This document shows, piece after piece, positions 55,696 to 63,930 of a stretch of 64,000 bases of DNA. The notes beneath the pieces were generated by a model, which worked only from the letters and a program-made list of their open reading frames with translations, searched no databases and was not told the DNA's origin. Location: NCBI RefSeq assembly GCF_000969835.1, contig NZ_KQ033912.1, positions 1,288,538 to 1,352,537 on the forward strand, read 5' to 3'. Origin of the DNA: Parabacteroides goldsteinii DSM 19448 = WAL 12034 (GTDB taxonomy: Bacteria > Bacteroidota > Bacteroidia > Bacteroidales > Tannerellaceae). Made by a program: the position numbers and the translations under genes. How positions within the stretch are numbered: the first letter of the stretch is position 1; each line of letters starts with the position of its first letter.

Positions 55696-55788
55696 TTACC
55701 CCATTTGCTTCATTTATTTTCACATTACAAAAGTAGCCAAGAAGCCTTGTTTCTCAGATAGGTGCAAGTATCTATATTAATAGACAAA
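55696..55788 (-). promoter_or_regulatory. Fimbria-type promoter for the 55676-50839 operon
   Basis: Minus strand: TTTGTC (55783-55788, a variant of TTTACC), 21 bases, CTAT (55758-55761), 22 bases, TACTTTTG (55728-55735). The leader has ATGGGGTAA at 55696-55704. A perfect 10-base inverted repeat AAAAGTATCA / TGATACTTTT (55786-55817) overlaps its upstream edge. Confidence 0.7.
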
Positions 55789-55871
55789 AGTATCAATTTA
55801 CTAAAACTGATACTTTTCCCTATATTGTGCGAGGATTACCGATAAACCCATCTTAATCCAATTTAAATAAG

Positions 55872-55898
55872 AAAGGGGATGTTGAAACATTCCCTTTT
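55872..55898 (-). terminator. Terminator after the 55922 fimbrillin gene
   Basis: AAAGGGGATGTT pairs with AACATTCCCTTT (one mismatch) around a three-base loop, with T residues following on the minus strand. It makes the 57190 gene a single-gene transcript. Confidence 0.75.
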
Positions 55899-55921
55899 AC
55901 TTAAATTCCTATTTTTTTTAA

Positions 55922-57190
55922 TTATTCAATTGGAACATCCTGAGAAATATGTCCCCACTCAACAACTTCTGTCTTTACAAACATATTACTTTCTACATCC
56001 GGTGTTGTCGGATCTAAATTACCATTACCTGTAATAGTTATAGTTATATCATATTGAACATTTCTATGAACACCGTCTTTTACACCATCTGTAAGACCTG
56101 TTATACCTACTTGCAAAGGCCAATAAGCTTCAGTTCTAGCTTCAGCATATGGAGCACCATTAGTAGTTATAGCATCAAATTTGTATGTTCCACGCAAAGT
56201 CAATATTGTTTTAGAGGTACTTGCTTCTCCATGATTTTCAAATACATAGAAAGATGCTAATTGGTCATTGCCTGTATTTACACCTGTACCCAATGCTGCT
56301 TGATTTAAAGTATTTGTCAATGTTGCTATATAATTAGCTTCAGTATAAGTTACAGCACTCTCTGAAGTTATATAATCCGGTTTTACTGCAAAAGCAGTTG
56401 TTCCGTCCTTTTTAAACCAAGTACCTGCATCAAAAGCATTACCCGTCAAATTCTGAACAGATCCCCAATTATTAGTTGAATATGCACCTTTAACATCTGC
56501 AGCCAAAGATGTATTCGCAGCATTTAAAATAATAGCAGCATCAAGTGTAACCTCAGCTTTTCCAGATGTGAATTTTTCATTGGTGGGTACATTTAATGTT
56601 ACCTTATTCAAATTTACTTTTGCTACATTCCTATATAATTTCACAGGACTATTTGCTGCTACCAATTCTTTAGTTCCCTCAGTAGTAGCCGCATCAAATT
56701 CAGCTTGGGTATATCCATAAAAAGTTGTTGTATTTGCCTTTAAGGTTACTTTATCAATTCCTTGACTACTCATTGGATATCCACCTGTAGAATAAGCACC
56801 AGAAGGCAGTTGTATAGGTGTCGCAACAACTGTTGATAAACTTTGTGCTGCATTAAAAGTTGTAGGCATATTGGCAAAAGCTACAATTGTATACTCTACG
56901 TCGACAGGAAGTCCTGTAAATTTAACATCATTATCCGCCTCTATTTCAGTCGGTTGATTATCTGCTAAAGTTGCAGACTGAACAAAAGAACCATCAGCCC
57001 TATAAAGAGCGACAATCAATGAGGTTATTTCAGAAGAATTTGCTTTTGTCAGAGCTTTTGAATCTAGACCAGCAATCAAAGTTCCTGTTCCAACTTCTGG
57101 TGTTGGTTCCGGTGTAGGATCGTCATCGTTTGAACAAGCAACGAACGCACAAGCGATCATTGTACCGAATAATAAATTTCTTAGTTTCAT
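55922..57190 (-). CDS. Mfa1-like fimbrillin, lipoprotein
   Basis: A 422-residue lipoprotein (lipobox FVACS). Family features: GTGTLIAGLDSKALTKANS, ITSLIVALYRADGSFVQS, LYRNVAKVNLNKVTLNV and C-terminal VKTEVVEWGHISQDVPIE. It is transcribed alone between its own promoter and terminator, which suits a highly expressed or separately controlled major subunit. Richer in alanine and threonine than its neighbours. Confidence 0.84.
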   Translation of the reverse strand: MKLRNLLFGTMIACAFVACSNDDDPTPEPTPEVGTGTLIAGLDSKALTKANSSEITSLIVALYRADGSFVQSATLADNQPTEIEADNDVKFTGLPVDVEYTIVAFANMPTTFNAAQSLSTVVATPIQLPSGAYSTGGYPMSSQGIDKVTLKANTTTFYGYTQAEFDAATTEGTKELVAANSPVKLYRNVAKVNLNKVTLNVPTNEKFTSGKAEVTLDAAIILNAANTSLAADVKGAYSTNNWGSVQNLTGNAFDAGTWFKKDGTTAFAVKPDYITSESAVTYTEANYIATLTNTLNQAALGTGVNTGNDQLASFYVFENHGEASTSKTILTLRGTYKFDAITTNGAPYAEARTEAYWPLQVGITGLTDGVKDGVHRNVQYDITITITGNGNLDPTTPDVESNMFVKTEVVEWGHISQDVPIE

Positions 57191-57262
57191 ATTTTTTAAA
57201 ATTTAGAAGTTATATAATACGTTTAATAAATACTAGCTTTAGCCATAAGAGGATTATCATTT

Positions 57263-57359
57263 TTACCCTATACGATAATTTGTTTCCTGATGACAATGCA
57301 AAGGTATGGTGGTCCTAAAAAAATCGAAATAGGTGTCCGTCTCAATAATCAGCGGTAAA
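57263..57359 (-). promoter_or_regulatory. Fimbria-type promoter for the 57190 fimbrillin gene
   Basis: Minus strand: TTTACC (57354-57359), 21 bases, CTAT (57329-57332), 22 bases, TACCTTTG (57299-57306). Leader motif ATAGGGTAA at 57263-57271. Upstream are a 9-base inverted repeat CTCTAAATG / CATTTAGAG (57361-57369, 57392-57400) and another TTTACCCCTT box (57422-57431). Confidence 0.75.
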
Positions 57360-57564
57360 ACTCTAAATGTTTTTCAACGGGTCTTTTGAAGCATTTAGAG
57401 ACAACTGCAAGACTCTCAAAAAAGGGGTAAAAATCTCTTTTGAGGGTGGAAGAAGGAGATTTTTTGAGCAGCCGCGGAAATAAATTGATTTTAAATGAGA
57501 AAGAGGACCCAGGCATGAGATAATCACTTATCTTTGCCCAAGTAACATATAAATAAGAGTAACT

Positions 57565-58449
57565 ATGAAAAATCATTCTGCATTGGTTCATTTTGATTGG
57601 GCCGTCAAGCGCATTTTGCGTATTAAGTCGAATTTTGTTGTGCTGGAAGGTTTTTTGTCCACTTTACTGGGGCAAGAGATACGTATTGTAAAAATGCTGG
57701 AAAGCGAAAACAATAAGGAAAGTATCGATAATAAGTTCAACCCGGTAAATATATTGGCAAAAGACAGTAAAGGTGAACTTATTATCATTGAATTACATAA
57801 CAACCGTGAACTCTATTATTATCATCGTATGTTATACGGAGCACCCAAAACTATCACCGATTATATCAACGAAGGACAGGAATATGGTATTATCCGTAAA
57901 GTATATTCGATCAACATCGTTTATTTTGAGTTAGGCCAGGGAAAAGATTATGTCTATCATGGAAAAACAACCTTTAAAGGTATCCATTACAATGACGTTC
58001 TTCAACTCTCTGTCCGGCAGAAAGAGCAGTTTGTCCGCCACGAAGCCGGTGATATCTTTCCTGAATATTACGTATTACGCGTGGACGGTTTCAACCAGCA
58101 GGCCAAAACCCCGCTCGATGAATGGATCGCTTTCCTGAAAACAGGCGAGATCGACCAGAACAGCACGGCTTATGGCTTACAGGAAGCTCGCGAACGCCTG
58201 CGCATAGACCAGTTAAATGAGAAAGACCGGCGACAATATTATGCAGATATGGAAGCACTGCGTTATCAACGCAGCGTGATCAAAACCGGCTGGATCGAAG
58301 GGAAAGCGGAAGGTCTTGCAGAAGGGAAAGCAGAAGGTCTTGCCGAAGGACAACGTCTGATTGCAACCAATTTCAAAAAGCAGGGAATCTGCATCGAAAC
58401 GATAGCCCAATGTACCGGTCTGTCCATAGAAGAGATAAACGAATTATAA
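57565..58449 (+). CDS. Rpn-family PD-(D/E)XK nuclease-like protein, paralogue 2
   Basis: A 294-residue paralogue of the 37151 protein (VHFDWAVKRILRIKSNFVVLEGFL). The nuclease core reads VNILAKDSKGELIIIELHN: the aspartate of the VDIK-type strand is replaced by Asn and the Gln of EIQ by His, so catalysis may be weakened. The C-terminal coil contains a duplicated hexapeptide (GKAEGLAEGKAEGLAEGQ, 58301-58350 in DNA). Followed by a clear terminator. Confidence 0.83.
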   Translation: MKNHSALVHFDWAVKRILRIKSNFVVLEGFLSTLLGQEIRIVKMLESENNKESIDNKFNPVNILAKDSKGELIIIELHNNRELYYYHRMLYGAPKTITDYINEGQEYGIIRKVYSINIVYFELGQGKDYVYHGKTTFKGIHYNDVLQLSVRQKEQFVRHEAGDIFPEYYVLRVDGFNQQAKTPLDEWIAFLKTGEIDQNSTAYGLQEARERLRIDQLNEKDRRQYYADMEALRYQRSVIKTGWIEGKAEGLAEGKAEGLAEGQRLIATNFKKQGICIETIAQCTGLSIEEINEL

Positions 58450-58464
58450 TCCATAACTATATAA

Positions 58465-58507
58465 ATCAGCAAAGTTTCGCCTTTCCGGAAAGCTTTGCTG
58501 ATTTTTT
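58465..58507 (+). terminator. Intrinsic terminator after the second Rpn-like gene
   Basis: Stem ATCAGCAAAG (58465-58474) with CTTTGCTGAT (58493-58502), then a run of six T. Confidence 0.88.
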
Positions 58508-58539
58508 GTTTCATTTCTGAAGTTATCAACTGTCATCTG

Positions 58540-60108
58540 TTAACTGTCAACGACTTTCCATTCACCGATATTACGATCTTCTTTGTTAAAGGAGGCGCCT
58601 ACTTTGACTAACTGACGGCCATCGGCTGCGTAAGGGATCAGATAGCCTCTGTCGTCGATCTGACGGAGGGCTTCGTCTACCGAACCGTTCAGTTTGAATT
58701 CGAATACATAGATATAATCTGTTGTTTTTACGACGGCATCGGCACGACCACGGGCACTGCGCACTTCGACATCGACATATTGCCCCAATAGCTTAAAGAC
58801 AATATAGAAAATCACCTGATAATGACGTTCCGTCTTGTCGTTCAGCTCGTAGGGCATACCGGCAAAGAAGGCGCGAAGGCGTTCCATAAAACTGTCGACA
58901 TCACCTTCACGCAACTCATCCCAGAATTTTCCTATATAAAACGGGGCATTCGCTTCCGACATAGGTGTGTAATAGGGGGTAATGAAATTTAACCATCCAT
59001 ATTCTACCTCGGCATTCGGATAACCGAGTACATAGAAGTTCTTTAAGAAGTCGTACTCCTTAATCGTCAGATACCCACTCTGGTAAATGATCGGTACCGG
59101 GTTATGAAAATCCATCCGGTAATCGGTCAGTGCAGCAGCAGGTACTTCTATGCCATCCAGTTTCCGAAGGTCATAATCTGTCTTTTTCAGTATATCGACC
59201 AACATAGTAGGCGTGCCGGTGGCAAACCAGTAACTCTGAAATACACGACTGCTAAACACATTCAAAATACTAAACGGATTATATAGTCCTTCTGTCTTGA
59301 TCTGCGTAAAACGATAACCGTCGTATCTGCGTGTCAGTTCATTCATCGTTTGCTCAAAGGTTAAACCATTCATTTCGCCAACCGCTTTTACATCCGGAGT
59401 AAAGGTATGTTCAATCTCCTGGCGGGTCAAACCGCAGATATTGGCATAAACCGGATTCATGCTAATGTCCATCAGTTGGTTCAGGTTACTGAAGACTCCC
59501 AACTGTGAGAACTTCGTTACACCGGTGATAAACACAAAACGCAGATAGCGGTCGGCATCTTTCAGTACGGTATAGAAGCCGGTCAGCATTTCACGGTAAA
59601 CGTCTTGTAGATCATCATTAAATAATGTACGCAAGAGCGGTTTATCGTATTCGTCGATCAGGACGACCACTTTCTCCCCTGTTTTCTCACAGGCTTGACG
59701 AATGATTTGCATGAAACGTCCGGCATAGCCCACTTCTTTATCTGTTTTACCGTATTGCTTTTCCCATTCAATAAAATGAACTTCAAACACTTGTTCGAGA
59801 CTCCGTTTATCCTCGTAATACTGGGCATTCAGACTCAGATGAAGCACCGGATATACTTTCCAATCCTTTTCCAACTGCTCGATAGCGAGTCCCTTGAAGA
59901 CCTCTTTTCGTCCGAGGAAATAAGCTTCGAGCGTCGAAAGCAGCAGGCTTTTGCCAAAACGGCGCGGGCGGCTCAGGAATATAGGATTTCCGGAAACAGC
60001 CATTCGATAGACCAAAGCCGTTTTATCAACATACAAAAAATTTTCTTCACGCAATTTTGTAAAATCCTGTATCCCTACCGGGAGTTTTCTGATCGGCATT
60101 GTTTCCAT
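58540..60108 (-). CDS. AAA-ATPase-like protein with C-terminal PD-(D/E)XK domain
   Basis: About 522 residues from the ATG at 60108 (METMPIRKLPVGIQDFTKLR). The AAA-ATPase-like domain has FLSRPRRFGKSLLLSTLEAYF (Walker A type) and VVLIDEYDKPLLRTL (Walker B type). The C-terminal PD-(D/E)XK domain has ARGRADAVVKTTDYIYVFEFKLNG (Asp, Glu-x-Lys). Such genes are widespread and multicopy in Bacteroidetes; function is unproven. A longer frame starting at TTG is rejected. Confidence 0.86.
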   Translation of the reverse strand: METMPIRKLPVGIQDFTKLREENFLYVDKTALVYRMAVSGNPIFLSRPRRFGKSLLLSTLEAYFLGRKEVFKGLAIEQLEKDWKVYPVLHLSLNAQYYEDKRSLEQVFEVHFIEWEKQYGKTDKEVGYAGRFMQIIRQACEKTGEKVVVLIDEYDKPLLRTLFNDDLQDVYREMLTGFYTVLKDADRYLRFVFITGVTKFSQLGVFSNLNQLMDISMNPVYANICGLTRQEIEHTFTPDVKAVGEMNGLTFEQTMNELTRRYDGYRFTQIKTEGLYNPFSILNVFSSRVFQSYWFATGTPTMLVDILKKTDYDLRKLDGIEVPAAALTDYRMDFHNPVPIIYQSGYLTIKEYDFLKNFYVLGYPNAEVEYGWLNFITPYYTPMSEANAPFYIGKFWDELREGDVDSFMERLRAFFAGMPYELNDKTERHYQVIFYIVFKLLGQYVDVEVRSARGRADAVVKTTDYIYVFEFKLNGSVDEALRQIDDRGYLIPYAADGRQLVKVGASFNKEDRNIGEWKVVDS

Positions 60109-60165
60109 ATTTCCGTCGTTTTTAAGTACCAATACAAAGATAAGAATAATGAAGGAATATGCCAA

Positions 60166-60861
60166 TGTAAATACAGATAGGTTCGGTATTATCCAACGAC
60201 TTTAATAGCATTTTGCAGCAACAAAAGCGCATTTTCCAACTTTATGATAAAGATATAGCAAATTCAGTAACATTCAAATTGCCATATCTCTCCCTTTTAG
60301 AAAAACAAAATACACATTTATTAACACAACATTCGATAACAACTAACTTTTCAACTCTCTGCAAACAAAAAAAAGTTCATTTAAAACGAATTTCAAATCC
60401 GTTTAAAACGAAATAAAATTTGACTGCAGCAAAATTTCATTTCGTTTTAAAGCAAATTTTTGTTAATCACAGACGAATAATCCCGTTTTTTTAATTTTTC
60501 AAGCGCTATATTACGTGTTATGGAACATATTTTCCTTCCGGAAGCACAGAAATATTCACCCGCAGTCAACTATCAAAATTCATACAAAAAAGACACCTAA
60601 ACGAGCATTATAACAAGAATCACAACTAACATGGAATATTATGACGCTTATCACGCGATATACAGAGCACATCGGATACACATAACCTTATTACAATCGC
60701 CTGCAAACAATCAATATCGTGCTACACTCCGTACAATCCACCTACAAGACACATTAAATATCATTTTGTCAAAAACATCTATATTTTTTGCCGGAACCAT
60801 TCTATTATACAGTTTGTTTTCATTAGCTTTGCAGAATTATTAATCATTAAAATAAATACCC
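60166..60861. other. AT-rich region upstream of the HU gene with TTTAAAACG boxes
   Basis: Three boxes of the form TTTAAAACGAA occur at 60380-60390, 60401-60413 and, inverted, 60440-60451; three more follow the HU gene. TAGCTTTG at 60824-60831 is a probable -7 element for HU. Two short open frames here (60213-60416, 60631-60843) have no support and the second overlaps the promoter. Confidence 0.5.
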
Positions 60862-61143
60862 ATGAACAGAGCAGAACTCATTGAGGCTTTAGCTGAAAAG
60901 TCCGGATTGAGCAAACAAAAAGCAAAAAAAGTCCTGGAATCCTATATGGAGATCGTGACTGAAAAAATGTCCCAAAATGAAGAAATAGCCCTTATTGGCT
61001 TCGGAACGTTGATTCCCAGACCGCAGAGTAGCCGGATGGCACGTAATCCAAAGACCGGCACTCCGGTACGGATCAAGGCCAGAACAACCGTAAAATTCAA
61101 ACCAGGCAAATTCTTGTTGGAAGCTATAAACGGTAAAAAATAA
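60862..61143 (+). CDS. hup: HU family DNA-binding protein
   Basis: A 93-residue canonical HU/IHF-type protein: MNRAELIEALAEKSGLSKQKAK at the start, GFGTLIPRPQSSRMARNPKTGTPV in the DNA-binding arm with the conserved RNPKTG, and FKPGKFL at the end. It bends and compacts DNA. The gene stands alone and is bracketed by TTTAAAACG-type boxes. Confidence 0.94.
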   Translation: MNRAELIEALAEKSGLSKQKAKKVLESYMEIVTEKMSQNEEIALIGFGTLIPRPQSSRMARNPKTGTPVRIKARTTVKFKPGKFLLEAINGKK

Positions 61144-61185
61144 TACCGACACATTCATCTTCTAAAGGTCGATGATGCAAAAAAT

Positions 61186-61250
61186 CTCGTTTAAAACGAG
61201 AAAAAACCCGTTTTAAACGAAGTTTGTGCTCATTTAAAACGGGTTTTCAG
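61186..61250. terminator. Bidirectional terminator built from TTTAAAACG boxes
   Basis: CTCG-TTTAAAA-CGAG at 61186-61200 forms a small palindrome. Immediately after, AAAACCCGTTTTAAA pairs perfectly with TTTAAAACGGGTTTT (61204-61218 and 61233-61247). It separates the convergent HU and sensor-kinase genes and can end both transcripts. Confidence 0.8.
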
Positions 61251-61273
61251 GTAAATATAACTATATACTGATC

Positions 61274-63340
61274 TTACGGCTGCCCGTATTGCGAAGGCGT
61301 CGTTCCATATTGTTCCGTGAAACGTTTGCGGAAGGTGGCCGTGTCGTTGAAACCGACCATTTCTGCGACTTCCTGCACCGAATACTGCTGCGTCTGGATT
61401 AATTCGGCGGCCTTTTTCAGACGAATCGTACGGGTCAGTTCCAGGATACTGCAATCAGAGAATTGCTTAATTTTACGATACAATGTCGGCAGACTCATGT
61501 TTAATGAGTCTGCGAGCACCTTTGCCTCAAAGGTCGAATCATCGAGATGCATCTCGATGTTTTTAACAACCAGGTCCATAAACGGATTGCTCGGTATGCC
61601 GGAATCGCTTTCATCCGTATTCGGTGCGCTTGTTCCTGCCAGCGACTTGGTGAAGAATTGCTTCAATTGTTCGCGGCGTTTCACCAGGTTGTTCAGTTTG
61701 CTGCGAAGAATCTCCACATCGAACGGCTTGGTGATATAATCGTCCGCCCCGGCTTCGAGACCGACAATGATGTCTTCGCTCTCCACCTTCGCCGTCAGCA
61801 TGACAACCGGTGTCTGTGAAGTGCGCGGATCGGCCTTCAACTCCTTGCAGGTTTGAAAACCGTCTTTCACAGGCATCATCACGTCGCAAAGGATCAGGTC
61901 CGGATTGTTGGCAAAGGCAACTTGTATTCCCTCCTCCCCATTACGGGCTTCGAGAATCTCATATTCCTTAGTAAAGACATGTTTCAGGAACCAACGGATC
62001 TGGTCGCTGTCGTCGATGACTAGGATTTTCTTGCCGGTGAGCTTTTTCTGCGGGACAACCTGAATAAATTCGGCGATCTCTTCCTTCTGACGGTCGTTCA
62101 ATCTCACCAGGTCAGCTTCGGGTTCTACAAATTCCACCCGGCGTTCCATCAGGTGTTGTTTGCCTAACGGTATTAATAATGTATAGACAGTGCCCGACGA
62201 AGTCGTTTCGTTGCTATAAAATCCGCCGATGTCATCCACCATATCGTGCACCTGCTTCAAACCGCGGCGAGCACTTTCATTCTCATCCAGTCCTTCATCC
62301 TGCACGGACAGAGAGCAATACGCTTTCCCGTCTTTCCTGACGACTGAAATATCCAGCGTGACTTTGCCATAAACAAATGTATTCTTAAATGCATTAGATA
62401 ATAATGTGCGTAAAGCATATTCCATTTTACGGCGGTCGAGCCAGATCCATAACTTAGCCGTCTGGGTATTGACCTGGAAATCGACATTATTCATCGCAAC
62501 CCAGTCTACAAACAGGTCGCATATCTGCCGGGATATTTCCACCAGGTCGTAACGGGCGATGCGCAGATAATTGGCGACATCGTTTGCCCTGCGGGTTCCG
62601 ATCAACTGATCGGCAAGGTCCTGCAAAGCAAGTGTATTACGATAAGCCGAAAGTAATTGGGTGGACATATCTTTTTCTTCATCCTTATTCTGTACCACCA
62701 ATGCCAATGAACCGAGCACCAGTGAAAGAGGCGTACGCATTTCGTGGATTGTCTCGATAAAGAAGTTATCGTGGATCATTTCGGCATCCTTCAAACGGGA
62801 CTCGGCTTCCGAAAGCCTGTCGGCAACCTCCCGCTGCATGGCATCACTCTCCTTGATCTTGGTGACGAGCAACTGCTCCAGGTCTTTTTTATTGCTGTTC
62901 AGCGTAGAGATCATCGTCTCCTGCGTGGAAAGTTTCTGAACCAGCTCTTTATTCGCTGTTGACAATACATTATATTGAGATTCCAGTTCATTTCTCTCAG
63001 ATTCGAGTTCTGCCGCTTTGGACTCGATAGCCTCCTTCTGCTCCTCCAACTTCTTCTTAGCAGCTTCCAACTCATTATTTTTTTGCTCAATCTCAATCTG
63101 GTTCAGGGCAAGCAACTCCTTTTCCTTTACCGCCTTTTGGGACTGGCTCGAAAAACCGGCATACATCTTTCTCAAATAAAAAGCCGCCAGGACAAACAAC
63201 AATGCCAAAAGAATGACTACTACAAGAACAGTTATCTCCAAAGGGCTGGCGGAGCCTCCTGCTGCAAATGCCTGCTGACCGCAAAAAGCAAAGCATGCAA
63301 GAAAGACAGACCACTTCCTGAACAAAGTTCTATTATTCAT
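61274..63340 (-). CDS. Hybrid histidine kinase / response regulator with AraC-type DNA-binding domain
   Basis: A 688-residue inner-membrane protein. Signal-like start, one membrane helix (about 33-55, LEITVLVVVILLALLFVLAAFYL), then a long coiled coil (about 70-185) and no periplasmic sensor domain. A HisKA box follows (HEMRTPLSLVLGSL), an HATPase region, a receiver domain (ILVIDDSDQIR, phospho-Asp in LILCDVMMP, MLTAKVE, KPFD) and a C-terminal AraC helix-turn-helix pair (LADSLNMSLPTLYRKIKQFS, VAEMVGFNDTATFRKRF). The ATP-binding G box reads DEGLDENES rather than DxGxGI, so kinase activity is doubtful. Targets are unknown. Confidence 0.9.
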   Translation of the reverse strand: MNNRTLFRKWSVFLACFAFCGQQAFAAGGSASPLEITVLVVVILLALLFVLAAFYLRKMYAGFSSQSQKAVKEKELLALNQIEIEQKNNELEAAKKKLEEQKEAIESKAAELESERNELESQYNVLSTANKELVQKLSTQETMISTLNSNKKDLEQLLVTKIKESDAMQREVADRLSEAESRLKDAEMIHDNFFIETIHEMRTPLSLVLGSLALVVQNKDEEKDMSTQLLSAYRNTLALQDLADQLIGTRRANDVANYLRIARYDLVEISRQICDLFVDWVAMNNVDFQVNTQTAKLWIWLDRRKMEYALRTLLSNAFKNTFVYGKVTLDISVVRKDGKAYCSLSVQDEGLDENESARRGLKQVHDMVDDIGGFYSNETTSSGTVYTLLIPLGKQHLMERRVEFVEPEADLVRLNDRQKEEIAEFIQVVPQKKLTGKKILVIDDSDQIRWFLKHVFTKEYEILEARNGEEGIQVAFANNPDLILCDVMMPVKDGFQTCKELKADPRTSQTPVVMLTAKVESEDIIVGLEAGADDYITKPFDVEILRSKLNNLVKRREQLKQFFTKSLAGTSAPNTDESDSGIPSNPFMDLVVKNIEMHLDDSTFEAKVLADSLNMSLPTLYRKIKQFSDCSILELTRTIRLKKAAELIQTQQYSVQEVAEMVGFNDTATFRKRFTEQYGTTPSQYGQP

Positions 63341-63930
63341 AATGATATATATATTTTAATTTCTAAGATAATTTTCTCCCGAGTATTTCAGAACCAACAG
63401 TAAACCCTCCTCATAACTGTGTATAATCATCTATGCAAAGATGATAATAAATTTTCGTTTTGCGAACATCAACGCAAGATTATTTGCGTAAAAAGAAATG
63501 ATTATCATATTTTTTTCGCACGATTTCCGATATTCAAACCAGCTTATCAGTAATATTTAGCATAATAATGGGATTGACCGGAACAGAAATAAGTACTATT
63601 ACTAACCGGCAGGGCAAAAGCGGGTGTATTCGTATCACAAACGCAGGCTATTCCTATCAAATAAGATATAAATACAGTAATATCAGAAACTGATTCGAGG
63701 GCTAAAACGACACTTACACCACCTATTTGAGACATTCACACCACTTGTTTTGATATTTTCGGCGATTATTTTGATTGCTTTAACTTTTATTATCTCACTA
63801 TACGATACACATATCATTTTAGTCTCTATATTTGCAACATCAAGATGAGAGAAAAGGTTTTGATGAGGGTCTTAACCGGAAATAATCTCTCGAGTATAGG
63901 GTAATTTTAAGCATATAAAAAATTAAGGTC
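63341..63930. other. Divergent intergenic region
   Basis: No gene seen. ACGCAA-GATTAT-TTGCGT (63471-63488) is a perfect small palindrome upstream of the sensor kinase. On the plus strand TATATTTG (63827-63834) is a probable -7 element and ATAGGGTAA (63896-63904) repeats the leader motif of the fimbrial genes, both serving the gene at 63931. Confidence 0.5.

Noticed and set aside
36000..58000. CRISPR array
   Set aside because: The repeats seen here are gene duplications and promoter elements; no regular repeat-spacer pattern was found.
37151..58449. Composite transposon bounded by the Rpn-like genes
   Set aside because: No terminal inverted repeats or target-site duplications were seen at the ends, and the two genes are divergent paralogues.
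60213..60416. 67-residue open frame
   Set aside because: Low-complexity AT-rich sequence overlapping the TTTAAAACG boxes; no support as a gene.
60631..60843. 70-residue open frame before the HU gene
   Set aside because: It overlaps the probable -7 element of HU, has no recognisable features, and its composition is that of AT-rich spacer.
63721..63834. Sixth copy of the fimbria-type promoter before 63931
   Set aside because: ACCTAT and TATATTTG are present but the 21- and 22-base spacings do not hold, so it does not fit the pattern.
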